Part shown: piece by piece, positions 22,000 to 34,800 of the stretch
Layout: the number at the start of each line of letters is the position of its first letter
How positions within the stretch are numbered: the first letter of the stretch is position 1
Assembly: GCA_902806595.1 (NCBI GenBank)
Contig: CADCXC010000004.1
Coordinates: 1,178,001-1,242,000 of the forward strand
From: Pyrenopolyporus hunteri
Taxonomy: Eukaryota > Ascomycota > Sordariomycetes > Xylariales > Hypoxylaceae
Length of the DNA stretch: 64,000 nucleotides
Direction of reading: 5' to 3'
Notes under the pieces: generated by a model
What the model saw: the letters and a program-made list of their open reading frames with translations, nothing else
Told to the model about the DNA's origin: nothing
Databases searched by the model: none
Made by a program: the position numbers and the translations under genes

Positions 22000-23223
22000 T
22001 TAGTTAGAGATCTCAACGGCCTTCGGCTTGGGAACGGGAACGGGGGCTGAGGAGTTCGCCGCCAACCTCTTCTTAAGTTCGGTCGGGTACGTGGAGACCA
22101 ACAGCTTCTTCACATGCTGCAACAACTCGTTCGAGTATTCCATGCGGTGGATGTGGAAGTCGGAGAGTGCCTCATCGAGTATCTCCTGCTCCTTTGCCTT
22201 CTTTACCTTGGGCCGGCCGGTGACGTTACGGCTAATCTTGAGGGATGCTGCCCTCCGTATCTCGAGCGACTTGCAACCTAAACCAATATCAAGCCACCGT
22301 ATAGCCTCTGCTAGTTCCTCGATGAGTGTCGCGTGCTTGTCGTACTTCAGCACCCGGCAGAGAATGACGCAATGGTTGGCGATGTCCGCAACACCAGCTA
22401 CTTGCGGCTTAGAGTGCTTCTTGTGGGCCCTGCAGCAGTTGCGGTATAATTGGCCCAAAGTTGTACCGGTACCTTTGATATCCATGGCTTCGGAAGGCAC
22501 CATGAAAAGGTTGTGGCCAGCTTCTTCCTCAACGTAGTTCATCGGGCGGATACTGTCGATGATAGTGAACTTCATGCCAGGGCACCATTTGTATACCCAT
22601 TGTAATGTTGCTTCTTTTGTAACCCGCAAGATGGCTTGGGCGGCGTCTTCGAGAAATTTCTCATGGATACCTTCAAAGCGCTTCGTGGGGTGGTCTAGTA
22701 GAACATCTTCTAAGGCTCTCCCAGCAGAAGAAACGGGGTTTGGTTTGATTGCCCTCTGCAGTACCAAGTGTCAGTGATCAGTACATATAATACATCGCGT
22801 TATAATGGGCGAACTTACGGCGAGATTGCGAAATCGAGGGTCCCGAGGACCGGGGCAACCAAACTCAGTGGGGATATCGCGGAGGACGCGCTCAGAATCT
22901 GACTCTGACTCCTCCTTGATGCTGGGGCTGGTTGGCTGGGTTTTCTTGTTTCGGGCTTGTGAGTCATGGGGGATCTGTGCCGCGAATCCCGTATCTCGAG
23001 AGCTGCTTGGCTGGTTCGCCCGGGCCATATCGGCATAGTTATCGAAGCGTAATAAACCGGAAGCGGCGGCATACGCCTCCCAGCTCCTCCCGAAAGAGGC
23101 CTGGCTATCCTTGGACTGCTCCTGTTGCTGTCCGACTTGTCGCAGAGCCCGGAGATTTTGCTTTTTGGCGGCTCGTCTACGCGCACGACGCCCGCTTCTC
23201 TTTGTTGCACTATCGTTAGACAT
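22000..23223 (-). CDS. Unrecognised conserved-looking basic protein
   Basis: Function unknown. Exons 22819-23223 and 22000-22755 give 386 residues; the 63-nt intron has GTAAGT and CTGCAG ends and the reading frame joins as NLA|RAIKPNP. The N-terminus is strongly basic (SGRRARRRAAKKQNLRALR), a possible nuclear or RNA-binding tail. After a disordered linker, residues about 140-365 look globular, with WVYKWCPGMKF, NYVEEEAGHNLFMVPSE and LIEELAEAIRWLDIGLGCKS, and several Cys and Trp. Start chosen at 23223; an in-frame ATG at 23310 would add 29 Ser/Gln-rich residues. I know no family with these motifs. Confidence 0.75.
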
Positions 23224-24125
23224 TATGAGGGAGGCTTGATGATGACTCGGTGTTTGTTGGTGCTGTCGAAGGGTCGAGGTCAGTAGAGAGGAGTTGAAGG
23301 AAGAAGGCATCGATGACAGGATGAAAATTTAAGAAAACGGGATTTAACTGGTAAAAAGGTAAAAGGTACGTACGAGGAAAGAGAAATTCGGACAGGTAGG
23401 ATCGATTAGTTCCAAAGGACGCGACTTCCCAGACGAATTGCCCACACCGTTGCAAGACGCACCCGCCGTCGTCCAATAATGGGTCCATCTATTAATATGA
23501 GTTCTCCTATTTTTCTTAAGTACCTACCTAGGTATCTAGGTATCTAGGTATTCTTGAGCTGTATGCACGAGATACGACTGTTTGATCCGAGGTCTTATCG
23601 CCGCTTAAGACAAAGGTAATATGTATCTCCCAATATCTTATTAAACCCCTATGCACCTAATCATGCATCTCAAATAACAGACTCATTAGTTTCCAATGTG
23701 GGTGACAAGCTATTGCGTTTGCCTTGAAAGCCTAACGTCGCGAAGTCTTGGGAAAACAATACTAGAAGTCAGAACGGAGCAACCAGCATTGGACATTCTT
23801 ATGCTTAGACTTGATAATGGACCGCAAGGTGATCGAGCTACCGAGGTTAGGCGTGTGGTTTTTGAACAAGAGAATCTAAGACTACATACCCATTAAAACC
23901 GACTTGTGTCCGAGGTAAGCCAATGAGCGGCTCCCAAAATAAGCATCGTGAAAGGGGATATCTTAGCCGCTGCGAGGAATTCTAATGTCCAGACATCTAT
24001 GGTAACAAGCCCCCAAAAGCCTTGCCAAACCCGATCCGTGCGCCACGCTGATTCCCTCCATACCTATCTGGTGGGTATAACCCTGAAGTTGCCCTTAGAT
24101 CCTGTATATATAAAACCAGACACCC
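23224..24125. other. Spacer with TCTAGGTA tandem repeats
   Basis: About 900 bp holding the promoter of the upstream-facing gene and the 3' end of the transporter gene. The block at 23518-23553 has three tandem copies of an 8-bp unit (CCTAGGTA, TCTAGGTA, TCTAGGTA) preceded by TACCTACC. No gene was seen. Confidence 0.5.
23518..23553. repeat. 8-bp tandem repeat (YCTAGGTA)3
   Basis: Three head-to-tail copies of CCTAGGTA or TCTAGGTA at 23527-23550, flanked by TACCTACC. It is a member of the TACCTAGGTA family but in a tandem, not mirrored, arrangement. Confidence 0.8.
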
Positions 24126-26509
24126 TCACCTCAGTAGGCTTCCCACATCCTGCAGTCGTATGTTATCTATGCCCAGAGAATTCCCCCCTCTGTCTATCCT
24201 TCCCCAGCCAACCCCCCAGCCGGGCAACACGCCAGTGTTCGCCACTACCGTCTCTCCGGACGTAGCGAACCCCGCCGTAGAACCTAAGCTGCCGGCGCGG
24301 TCGCCGCCGTGATCGCTATCAGGACGGCTGTCGCGCCTCCACAGTTTCCACCATTTCCTCGTCTTGACGTTCTGGGCCACCGGTTCAGGGGGTACCGGGA
24401 TCGACATGATGCCCGTCCGCGTCCGGCCGTTGGGCGCCATACGAGGGTAGAAGAAGCCGGCGGGCCGGCCACCCGAGAAGGGGTTCCACCATCGCGACTT
24501 CGGTCTTCCTCCGATGCTGCCGTTGCGTCCCGAGTTGTACGATGTAGGCGGCTCGCCGGCTAGCTCTTCGAGGGTATAACCCTTCGTTTCGGGAATCAGA
24601 AACGACGAGAATGTGCCGCAGAGCATGAACAGCGCAAATATCTGCATGAGTCGGTCGAGCCATAGCGGACATGATTCCCCCGAACAGTGGGCGGGCGCGT
24701 CCTTTGTGAGAAGAGGTAGTGAAATCACTTGTGCGACGATGGCACCGACTTTGCCCATGGCCGCCGAGAGGCCGTGTCCGGAAGATCGATAGCGTGTCGG
24801 GAAGCACTCACCCGGAACGATGAAGGTGGTGGTATTTGGACCAAAATTGAAGAAATAATTTGCGATAATGTAAAGGGCCAAGAGAGCGCCCTTGCTGAGG
24901 GTATTGTAAAGAAAGCCTAATATGCAGAAAGTAATTGTGAGAATAACGAATCCGATGATTTGAAGCGGTTTCCGACCGATGCTATCAATTATTAATATAG
25001 CAGTCCAATATCCAGGTAGTGAGCCTGCCACGACTAGAATGATAGTCCCAACTGCACCGTTGTATAAGATCTCGTAAAGCGAATCCCCATCGGCATAGCC
25101 GATGGCTTTTAGTACTATCTGATTGTTCAACCCTAGCCCATAGAAAGCCAGGTCCTAGGCCAAGATTAGATAACTTCCATATAAGGAGGTAAAGCGATGC
25201 ATACTAAAAAGAACCAAGATAGGGTCGTCCCCAGAAGTACTTTGGCGTTCTTCCACTGCGTGAAATAGGCATAGAGGTCGTGCCAAGAAGCTGAGGGTAT
25301 GTTTAACGCTGGAGCAGCGATCTTTTTCATCCTTGCTTGAGTAACCTTATCAACTTTCCCCCCTGACTGGCTCGCCATATATGCCTTAATATCTGCGGCC
25401 GCCTTCTCGACATCCTTGGCCACTTCGAAGGTGTACCTCGGCGTTTCAGGAATCGTAATGCGGTAATACAGCGCAAAGCAAGCTGGAAAAGCCCCGACCC
25501 CCACGATGATACGCCAGCATCGATCGGCGGCCGTCTGGCATATGTAGTCGCATTGATCGACGCCCGACGCGTTCCCGAACTCGTTCTTGAAAGACACGGT
25601 GACGATCAGAGCTACGATGGCGGCGAGTAGCTGGCCCATCCCTTGCATCGAAAATACCGCGGCCATCATGGCACCGCGCCATCGTGTCGGAGCGAATTCC
25701 GATGTGATAACTGAGCTCAAGGGGTAATCGCCGCCTATACCAATTCTGACCGTGACATTAGTGTGAACTCGCGCGCAATGATGTTGTTGACCTTACCCCA
25801 TCATTATTCGCCAGAATGTCATTATACCGGTAAAGCTTATGGATTGGGAAGCGGCAACTACATATATGTTAGCCCCTGTCAGAACTCTAGATTGTGTTGA
25901 CCGTTGTTCGTCTCTATGGGCAAGATGATATAGGGCATGTAAAGGGCCTTCAGTTGCTGCTTTGAAACGACGACGAAAAGTGATTCGGGAAGATCAAGGG
26001 AATCTCGGCGGAATCCGAATGCGATCATACTCACCCAAGCAACAGGAGAGGGTTGAGAAGACGATAATGCCTAGTTCAACCCCGTACATCCTTCTTCTCC
26101 CAAATTTATCCGCCATCCATCCAAATAGAACCTGGCCTATGATGATACCTGCACTTGTCGACGCCTTCAAGGCCTGGCTAACGGGAGTCGGTAGGATTCC
26201 GTAGTTCCCTCCATACCCATTTTTCGCATCCTCCGGAGCGCCGTGCCAGAATACAACACCGAGCAAGGTAGTTACGAGGTTTATGGCAAAAATGTCGTAG
26301 GAATCGAGAAAGAAACCTATACCAGCGACTAGCACGGCCCTCACATGGTACATTCCAAAAGGCACTTTATCGATTTCCGACAGCGCGAGGCGTCGCCTCA
26401 GGTTCGGGTCTTGGATATGGCTGAAGTCGTTGAAGAAGTTGTGGAAAGCCCGATTGCCGCCATACGTGCGTTCGTAGGTCGCCGGTGTCATGGGCTCTGA
26501 CCTGGCCAT
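24126..26509 (-). CDS. Phosphate:H+ symporter, PHO84-type MFS transporter with long tail
   Basis: Plasma-membrane inorganic phosphate importer of the PHS family. Exons 26035-26509, 25797-25857, 25205-25745 and 24126-25154 join to 701 residues; introns are 177, 51 and 50 nt. Family marks include LDSYDIFAINL (first span), GWMADKFGRRRMYGVE (MFS signature loop), MMGIGIGGDYPLSSVITSEF (signature, built across an intron), RWRGAMMAAVFSMQGMGQL, the IPETPRY loop, GPNTTTFIVPGECFPTRYRS and IPETKGYTLEEL. The 61-nt second exon aligns in length with homologues, supporting both flanking introns. The C-terminal tail after LEELAGE is about 140 residues, with WWNPF and KWWKLWRRDS; the yeast protein has a much shorter one. 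No CACGTG phosphate-response box was noticed just upstream. Confidence 0.9.
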
Positions 26510-29124
26510 TGTCGAGGGTTTCGCAATCTCGATCTATATATCCTAGGTGTTACGTGCTCTCAGGCACGGAAGCAAAGCATATGCATAACTACCTAATTTA
26601 GGTAAGTACCCAATAAGAGGTGCAAGTCGGACTCGGTCTCGTCATGAGGCGTTCATGTTGATGTTTGGTTGTCGAATCAACTACGGGCGCGGTAATATAC
26701 GACGTAGATCTGCGCGACAGAGTCTTACACAATCGTAGTTTGGGCGAGACTGGCTTGTTATAGATGAACGATGTGTGTGACTGATACACCGGTCTAGGTA
26801 TAAAGTAGGAAACGGACGAGAATATGAAATAGCGGGCTAAGTGGAACGAGCGAGCAGGGGGCATGTATAATACTTTGGAGATCTAAGACAGAGCCTCGAT
26901 GCGCGCCGAGGGTGGGAAGGATTTGATCTGACGCGCTCCGAAGATCGTTACGGTTATTAAACGTTTTCCCTATGTATGTATGTCTGACAAGGTCCCATCG
27001 ATCCAATCGCGTGGGTGCGCCGGGTTTCTCGGGGATGCTCCTGAAGGAGTGGGGAGGGAAATGTTAGACGACTGAGCTGAGGAGACTACCCTCGTTCAGA
27101 TACCATCCAATGTGATGCGGCGAAAGGAGGTGAATGTTAAAGGACCGACATGTAAAAGGTGTAAAAATCGAGCCCTGGGGCACGTCTCTGGCGTGATATT
27201 CCTAGCCAGCCACGAGCTAGGTACCCCTTGGGAATGGTCTAGCGGCGTATTTATGCGCGTGCCTGTGCGACGCCTAGTCGGACGAGAGCCCGAACTTGGC
27301 AGGGATTCCATTGAATGTAATGAAATAGGTACTAGGTAACTTGTCGTGTGGGAGGATAAGGTGACCTATGGCTATACGTAGCATTAATGGCTTCACCAAC
27401 CCACCGTTCCATTTGGGCCAGGGGGGTTCGCCTTGATCATTCGTCTTATACCTACTACAGATACATGTAGAGCTCGTACATAGAGGCAAGCAACATGGGC
27501 AGGGTAGGTAATAGTTCTACGTATAGCTCGTGTAGAACGTGGTTGTGGAACGCGGGCTGCTCACTATCCGCTTGGATCGAGTCGGTGAGTTCAAGTGGGA
27601 CTCATCCCTTCCGGTCTTACGTGTACGTCGTAGTCGTAGAGCTTATAAAAAGGTTGAGCGAGCTCGCTCTCCTGGCTGAAGTATTATCCATTAAAACGCA
27701 GGAGGCGGGATCACATGCGTAACTATTCGGTATGAAATGGTGAAGTGAGTAGGCGGGCGATACATACTATGTATGTCCAAGCTTCTCGAAACTAGTAATT
27801 GGGTCGTAGCTTCAGGCGAGCATTCGGACTTGCCATGGGGCATGGGGGGCTTAGCAGGGTACGGGATACATCATGCAGGTCGCGAATGAGCCGCTTCAAC
27901 AATGCGGGCGCGAGTGGGATCCTTGCGGGGCGGCAACGAACGCACGGGCCAGGATCCAACCGCGGACCAAGATTTAGGGTCTGGATCTTACTTAAGCACT
28001 CTATCTACCTCTAGTTAATAGTTAGTCCTATACGAGTTTAGGCCTCGTTGCGAATTTCCTCTTCTTCTTTTTCCAATTGTTGACAGCAACAGCATAAAAG
28101 GGGTTCTAACAAATGCCCCTCACCCTCAGAGGTATCCGTTTCTCGCTCTAAAGGAGGCGAGAGATATACATGTATGGGATGAAGTTGTGCTAGCGACCTA
28201 ATGAGAAACCATCTCAAATAGCTTGGCGACAAACGCCCCGAGAAATCTACCTACGTATGCAGGTGAGCTGGCCAATCGGAATCCAGGATTCCACAACGTG
28301 GTCCGAATTATTCGATATCAATGATGACAACCTATAAGCCGCCATGCTTCCTTTATATTGCCTACGTGCTTAGCTAGTATGATCTCGCAGCGCACGTACC
28401 TTAAGTCATCGGTGACAAACAGAAAGCTCCATCGTCTTTTTCAGCCCCAACGGTAACCGCTAGCGAAATCGAAAACATGTGGTCTGATAGCATCACGGAT
28501 TCCTGGGCTTGGAGCCCGAACTCCTCCATGGGGTCCTCGGTCACGAATGTAGATGGAAGCACAAGATTCATTTGACGTATGTGGCTTGGGTGGTCTGGAT
28601 ATATCTCCTTAAATTCAGGCAGCTTCCACTGGAAGCTTGGCGTCATTCCGGGTGGTATTTCCTTTTTTTTCCTTCTTTTTCTATAGATATCGTTACAGCT
28701 TCCTATCTTCGTGAAAGCTACCACTCCTCAAGATGCTCCAACGTATGCGCGCTCACCGAAGCTTTTAATTTGCATTTATAGACCTGACGTACGCAAAGCT
28801 AGCTGGGTCGGGCCAATGGCACCCCACGCTGTTCATGGCAGATACTACCGCGGTTCAGTTGGGTGTGCATGCTGTAAACGAGACGTCCGATTTGACGCTG
28901 CTGGTCTTCCAAGACTTACCAAGAGACCGGAACGACTAGACAGGCATACCCTGCGCTGTATGTCTCTCGATCCCTGGACACAAACTGGTGCTGCCGGGCG
29001 CCACTTTCAGATCTTGCAACGTGGTTTTGATTACCGTACGGACAGTTCTTTAGGATGTGGATTTCTTTAACCCTACCTAGGTATGTATTCACGTATTACG
29101 GCTTTTATGCATTCGGCTACCTAT
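26510..29124. other. 2.6 kb spacer, PHO84-type / MET2
   Basis: No confident gene. Its left part must hold the transporter promoter. TATA-like TATATATCC lies at about 26534. A minus-strand ORF of 107 codons (28401-28724) looks somewhat protein-like (see the separate entry). Right end: CTACCTAGGTATG at about 29072, close behind the MET2 stop. Confidence 0.5.
28401..28724 (-). CDS. Possible small orphan ORF
   Basis: A 107-codon reading frame with a basic N-terminus (RKRRKKKE) and a fairly balanced composition after it (PSFQWKLPEFKEIYPDHPSH, then acidic residues). No domain is recognised. The start codon shown may be internal to a longer spliced gene. It could equally be chance, since the codon bias is weak compared with its neighbours. 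Confidence 0.2.
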   Translation of the reverse strand: MVAFTKIGSCNDIYRKRRKKKEIPPGMTPSFQWKLPEFKEIYPDHPSHIRQMNLVLPSTFVTEDPMEEFGLQAQESVMLSDHMFSISLAVTVGAEKDDGAFCLSPMT

Positions 29125-30777
29125 CTACCACGCGGTGATATCTTCCACTTCGGCCTCCCCGAAGGTGCTCGACTTAGTTAACTGGCCTACAGCAGCCGCC
29201 TCCACGTGCTCGCCTTCTCTAGCCATGATGTCCGGCAGTGTTTCGTTCAGGAATTCCAGAATATATCTGTTGACTTGCTCAAACTGCAACAGGAAAGCGT
29301 CGTGGCCTTCTTGACTGTCTATCTTCTCGAGCCTAGCGTTCTTTATATGCTCCGCCAGTTCCTGCTGCTCGGCGAACGTGAAGAGCCCGTCGCTTTCAAT
29401 CCCCAGAACTAGTGCGGGCTGCTCGATGAGAGCGAGGGCCTCGGCGACGCTGCTGGCGCGGTAGCGCGAAACGTCATGTGTGTCTAGTTTCCTCGTGATA
29501 GCGATATAGCAATTACTGTCAAAGCGCTTGACAAACTTTTCGCCTTGGTATCGAAGGTACGACTGAGCTGAGAAGTAGGTCGTCGTGGGTAACGAATCTT
29601 TTTTAGCAGGGCTGTCTGTTTTTGGTCCGGAAAACTGGGGGTCGAGTGATTGACCATTCGATCCATTACCACTGCTGTTGCCATTACTCGCGCCGGCCTC
29701 ACCCACCACAGGCGGCTTCTGGTCCGCGTAGCTGTTGTTCCTCGATAGCCGACTTGTCTTGTGCCCGTCATTGTGAATATGGAAATGAGCCTCAGATGGA
29801 GTGCTCGGACGGGGGCTTTCACGAATAGTTTGGCGCCTAGTCGGGTCCGGAATGTTGCGCCCGAACCGTGCCTCAAAGGAGTTCCGACTCCGATAAGTTA
29901 AAAGAGCCGACATACGGGCAGCCCCAAGGCCAGTCGAAGGAGGATCGGAGAAAGAGTAATACCCATCGTCATACTTTGGATCCGCGTAGATGCTTTGCCG
30001 CTGGGCTTCACCCCAGCTAATTCCCCAGGCGCTATGGCGACTCGAAGTAGCGATCGGTACAATACTCCGAACATAATCCTTGCCAAAATATGCCCACTCA
30101 AGTACTAGCATACCACCCATGGAACCGCCTATGACGGCTGCTATCTGACGTACGCCCAAGTCATCCAGGAGCAATTTGTGCAAACTATCACGAGTTAGAT
30201 GCAAACATGTAACTTGGCCAAATGGCGACCTACTTGACGTCGTCTCTTATCGTGGTAAGGGGAAACTCGGGGCCGTATCTCCCCTTTTTTGGGTCGCCAT
30301 CCTTAGCAGTTACCGGACTTGCCGTGCCGTAGGGGCTACCGAGACTATTCATACAAACAATGAAGAACCTAGAAGTGTCAAATGCTCGGCCAGGACCGCC
30401 CAGCAGAGGTCCCCACCAGTCACTAACATCGGCAGAGCCGGTTAGGGCATGGCATATGACCATAGCATTGTCTGCATTTGGAGACAGTTTACCTCGCGTC
30501 GTATATGCCAACGGCACGTTCCGCAAGGTAACGCCGGACTCGAGTGTGAAGCTTGGGATAATGGCGATTTTCTGATCTGGGATCAGACTCGCAAAAGGGT
30601 TCTCAGGTTGCTGCTGAATTCTTTCTTGGAAGTATTCAGTCACTGGTCTATATTGGAAACAACCGAGAGCAAAGCTGCAGTCGCATTCGAAATCACGCAA
30701 ATATAGATTATAAGATGAGAAACTAAATCCGACTGACCATATTTTGGCTGCCTGTTGGCGACCTCTTCTGAGGCCAT
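29125..30777 (-). CDS. MET2: Homoserine O-acetyltransferase
   Basis: First committed step of methionine synthesis: acetyl-CoA plus homoserine gives O-acetylhomoserine. Exons 30738-30777, 30234-30642 and 29125-30184 give about 502 residues. Alpha/beta-hydrolase fold with CHALTGSADVSDWWGPL, FIVCMNSLGSPYGTASP, the nucleophile elbow GGSMGGM, the acid in LGIESDGLFT and the catalytic His in SQEGHDAFLLQ. A Ser/Gly/Asn-rich insert (about residues 280-370) sits before the conserved QSYLRYQGEKFVKRFDSNCY. The 49-nt second intron (GTAGGT..GATAG) is clear. The first intron (95 nt, GTCAGT donor) and hence the first 14 residues are a best guess: no ATG exists in frame upstream of exon 2. The gene is divergent from THO2. 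Confidence 0.88.
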
Positions 30778-31863
30778 TTTGTCGCGTGACGAGAGAGCCT
30801 AGATAGACAGTCGGCGAAATGGGTGGTATTGCAAAATAGACAGACGAATAGCAGTTGAGATGATATCAAGCACTGGTTAATGTTAAGATATAATTCGCCG
30901 ACTAGGTTCTGTGGTACGGTCTGCGTTGGAGATAATGTTAAACGATTGCAGAAATCTTCCAAGCCACTGCTGCCTGAAGCTGTTTTAATTCGCACGTTAT
31001 GCTGTTACATGCGCAGATGTGTAAATGTGAGGACTCGAGGGGTATATTCAGCGATGACTCCTGCTCTTTCGATATCGGGGGATATATTATGAATGGACGG
31101 TAGGTACCTACGTACCAAACTAGTAAATTTTCGCTTACGTAACTATGCTCTCAGTGGATGGCGATTCTCTGCTGGCTGCTGACCATATTGATAAGTGGGC
31201 CATGGCGCTCAAAGTACTCGGTACCTATACCCACCATGAAAATCACTGGCAGATCGAGGTCTTCTGTACATTCGCTGCCGGGTCTCTGCATGCAGCCTTA
31301 CCTTTTTTGCAAGCTTTGAGGCTGCATCGTCTAAAATCCACCACGCGATATGCAAGAGGTACCTCCTACCGTAGCTTCTTCAATCAACGCGACCACCCAC
31401 TCTCCCACGCACCGAAACGGGGGCATCATTCCTTCAACACCCAACTCAACGTTTTCCCCTTCTCTCTAATCATCGTCCATAGAGGTAATTCACCACCCGC
31501 GTTTGGCCGGTCGTTCTGGGGAGAAGGGTGACGCTGTACAACACTCAAACAGTCACGCTTTCTTTGTTCTTGTTTCTACCACGTCAAACTCTTATCACCT
31601 CTTCAACCCATTATTCCGACTCCCTCAATCCGCGACTACCTACTCTCCTCTGGCGATGCCGCACAGCTACTCTTACTACTTTTCCTCATGAACCTTAGTA
31701 GACCGCCATTCCACCGTAGCGCAAATCTAGGTCGAACCGAGCGAACTATGCGTCCTTGAGGTCATTTACCAACTAACCCGTTTAATCTTTATCAACTTTT
31801 CTATCCCCAGCCTCACACTCGACGCCCTTTTCCATGACATAGAACTTATCGCACACAATTAAA
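30778..31863. promoter_or_regulatory. Divergent MET2 / THO2 promoter region
   Basis: About 1.09 kb between two start codons. A GGTAGGTACCTACGTACC block lies at about 31099. A pyrimidine-rich region (31440-31700) fits the THO2 core promoter and 5' UTR. A 128-codon plus-strand ORF at 31145-31531 has no recognisable motif and is treated as chance or an upstream ORF. Confidence 0.5.
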
Positions 31864-34800
31864 ATGCCTCCCAAGCGAAAGAGAAACGAGAGGCCATCCG
31901 ACGCTGCGGCTAATCGGCCGCCTCCTCATCGTCCTTCCGACACGACTCTCGGCCAGCATGACCGAGATTTCCAAGATAGCCCTTCATCGCAGCAGAATCG
32001 TCGTGCGTCCGGTGGCCGAAACACTAGGCGAAACCTCGATCGTCGCGATTCATCAAGCAATCAGCAAGGCGCTGCCTCAAATCATCGAGGACCGGTCTCA
32101 CCGTCAGCCGCTCGACCGTCGAGTTCGTCATCTCAGGCCGCTTCGCTCCCGGTTCCTTCTACGCCGTCCGCCCTCCAACCCGCTCAACCCCGACCTCCGG
32201 TACCTTCGAACTATAACTTCGTCGTGTTAACGGAGTCGCGGCTGTCGACGTGGCAGCAGAAAGGCCGCCAGGAGGTAGTTGAGCATGGTATCAAGTCTCG
32301 TAACGACGAGGATGTTGAAGAAATCTCCACCATTTCCCAAGAATTCACACGTGCCGTCTTAGAAGGACGGCTAAGTCCGATTGATGCAGGCCTTTGTATG
32401 AAACAAATACTTGGGCCAGCGATTGGAGACACGGATAGCTCCGGATTCGGTTTCGACGCGCAGCGACTATTCCTCGATACCCTTTCTATTTTCATTGACT
32501 CCGAAGAAGGGCCTGCCCGGCCGCAACTGCGGGATTTCGTTTCTACAACGGAGATTTCTCCGAAGCTTCTGCGCGAGATTTTGGACGCTCCAGCTCTTCA
32601 ACAAATTGGCCTGATCCGTGATACCTTCGTCAAATTGGGCATCCGATATGCCACGAATCAACTGTACCGACAGGCTAACTACAACCTTCTACGGGAAGAG
32701 TCTGAAGGATACGCTAAGCTTACCGCGGAGCTCTACCGCACGCCGTATTACGCTCGAGACCAGCATGACTTTGCCCTCGTGCAAGCCTGTTGGGAACGTG
32801 TGAAAGGGCTCATCGGGACGTTTGACCTTGACGTAGGCAGAGCTCTAGATGTCGTCATCGACGTCTTCTCAGCCACTATGCTTAGAAACATAGTATTCTT
32901 CACAAGGTTTCTGCGCATCAGTTCTTGGTGGCCTCGCAACCAGATTGAGCATACCGAAAGAGTCTTCGCTGGTGGCCTGCCGAAATGGGCATTGCCTCAA
33001 AATGAAGACGTATCCCCCGAGGATCTCAGAGCCATGCTCGCTGAACAGTGCCATCAGCGCGATCTGACATTTTGGGACAGAGCTCGAGAGATCCATCTAG
33101 ACGCCTTTTTCGAGCTTGGCGGGAGACGGATTGAAGATGCCGATCAGTACGACCCTGCGGGACCTAACTCGAATAGCGACCCTAGTATCGACTGGATAAG
33201 AATCACGAAGACCTTCCCGCCTTGTGGCAATAGGATAGCCGCACAGCTGTTGGGCTTCAAATTTCGATTCTATGCGTCCGATGCTCGAGATAAAGACGAA
33301 AAGCTCCCGGCAAATCTGTATTATCTTGCAGCATTCTTCATCAAGATTGGGTTCATCTCTCTACCTGACCTTTATCCCCATCTTTGGCCGGATGATAGCC
33401 AGATGGAGGCCTTGAGGGAAAGGCGGATGCAGGAGCTCGACGAAGCCGACCGGAACAAGAGACAGGGTGGCGAGCCGAACGCCCTTCTTAAGGCCGGGGC
33501 TCTTACTGATGATACGCTACCTCCGTCTTCCAAACCGCGAGAATCCGCCGCTGCGAATGTCGACGGCAGTCAACAAGAAGCAAATGCCACAAAAGAAGAC
33601 GACGAGACCGGCCTCCCAGACCCCAAGGAGGCCCACAAGGCGGATCTGGTATCACACTTATTCGTGGTGGGAGCGATTCCCGAAGCTCTATTCATCATTG
33701 GGCGCTTTCCTTGGCTTCCGGAGGCGTACCCCAACGAAATACTACCAGCCGTCAATCGCATTCTGCTACACTGCATTAGCAAAGTCTATGAAGAAGCCCG
33801 ACCCGTGGATGTTCGACCCGTGACCGGCAGTCTAGTCAAACCGGAGATAGCTCAAGATCAGTCAGGAATGACGAAGGGCAACCTGAAGATCGTTGATGGC
33901 TCTCCCGTTAAGATTCTAAAATGGCCGCATGCTGATGGTATTAACAAAGGCACTTTGTATCGATTTTATCTTGATGAATGGGCGGACAATGTTCCTATAT
34001 GCCAGACGGTCGATGATGTCTTCACTCTTTGCAGCACATTCCTCAACATATCCGGAGTCAACATCGGAAGGGAGCCTTCTCTAGTCAAGAAAATAGCCGC
34101 CATTGGCGTGAAGAGCTTCTTACAAGATCAGTCCCCGGAAAACGTTGCCCGTTGGCAAGATCTCCTTCGACGAACTCTTGTGCCCTCGCTATGCCTGAGC
34201 GATTCCAACGTAGATGCCGTGGCCGCAGTTTGGGATCTTTTGAAACACTATCCGACACAAGTCCGGTACAATATTTATTCCGAGTGCTACGAAGGGCAGA
34301 TATCTCGTCTTCCGGCTATGGCTAAAGCTTTCAAGAATGCTCGACTAGACACATTAGCGACCCTGAAACGGCTGTCCTTACAAAACATTTCTAGTTCTGC
34401 GAAAAAGCTTGCTAAAGTGGCTCTATCGTCACCTGGTATCGTTTGCAAGGTCGCTCTCGATCAGATCGAAGCTTATACCAACCTTATCGAAGCGTTCGTA
34501 GAGTGTACCAAATACTTCACGGAGATGGGCCACGATGTGCTGGTTTGGTCTCTTCTGAGCTCTCTAGGCGGCAAGCAGAGGAGCAGGACCCAGGAGACGT
34601 CTGTACTCTTGACAAGCCGATGGTTACAAGCCCTCTCTAAGTTCTCAGGGAGGGTCTTTCGACGATATAGCAATATGGATCCAACCCCCGTCATTTGTTA
34701 CGTGAACAATCAGGTTGCTCACGGAAACTCTACTGATCTGATTATCCTGCGGGAGCTTATTACTTCCATGGGCGGAATCGTCTCGGACGTCGATTTCACT

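Noticed and set aside
23948..24265. 105-codon plus-strand ORF at the end of the phosphate transporter
   Set aside because: It overlaps the transporter's last exon on the other strand and has no motif.
31145..31531. 128-codon ORF in the MET2/THO2 promoter
   Set aside because: No recognisable domain and it lies in a pyrimidine-rich 5' region; at most an upstream ORF.
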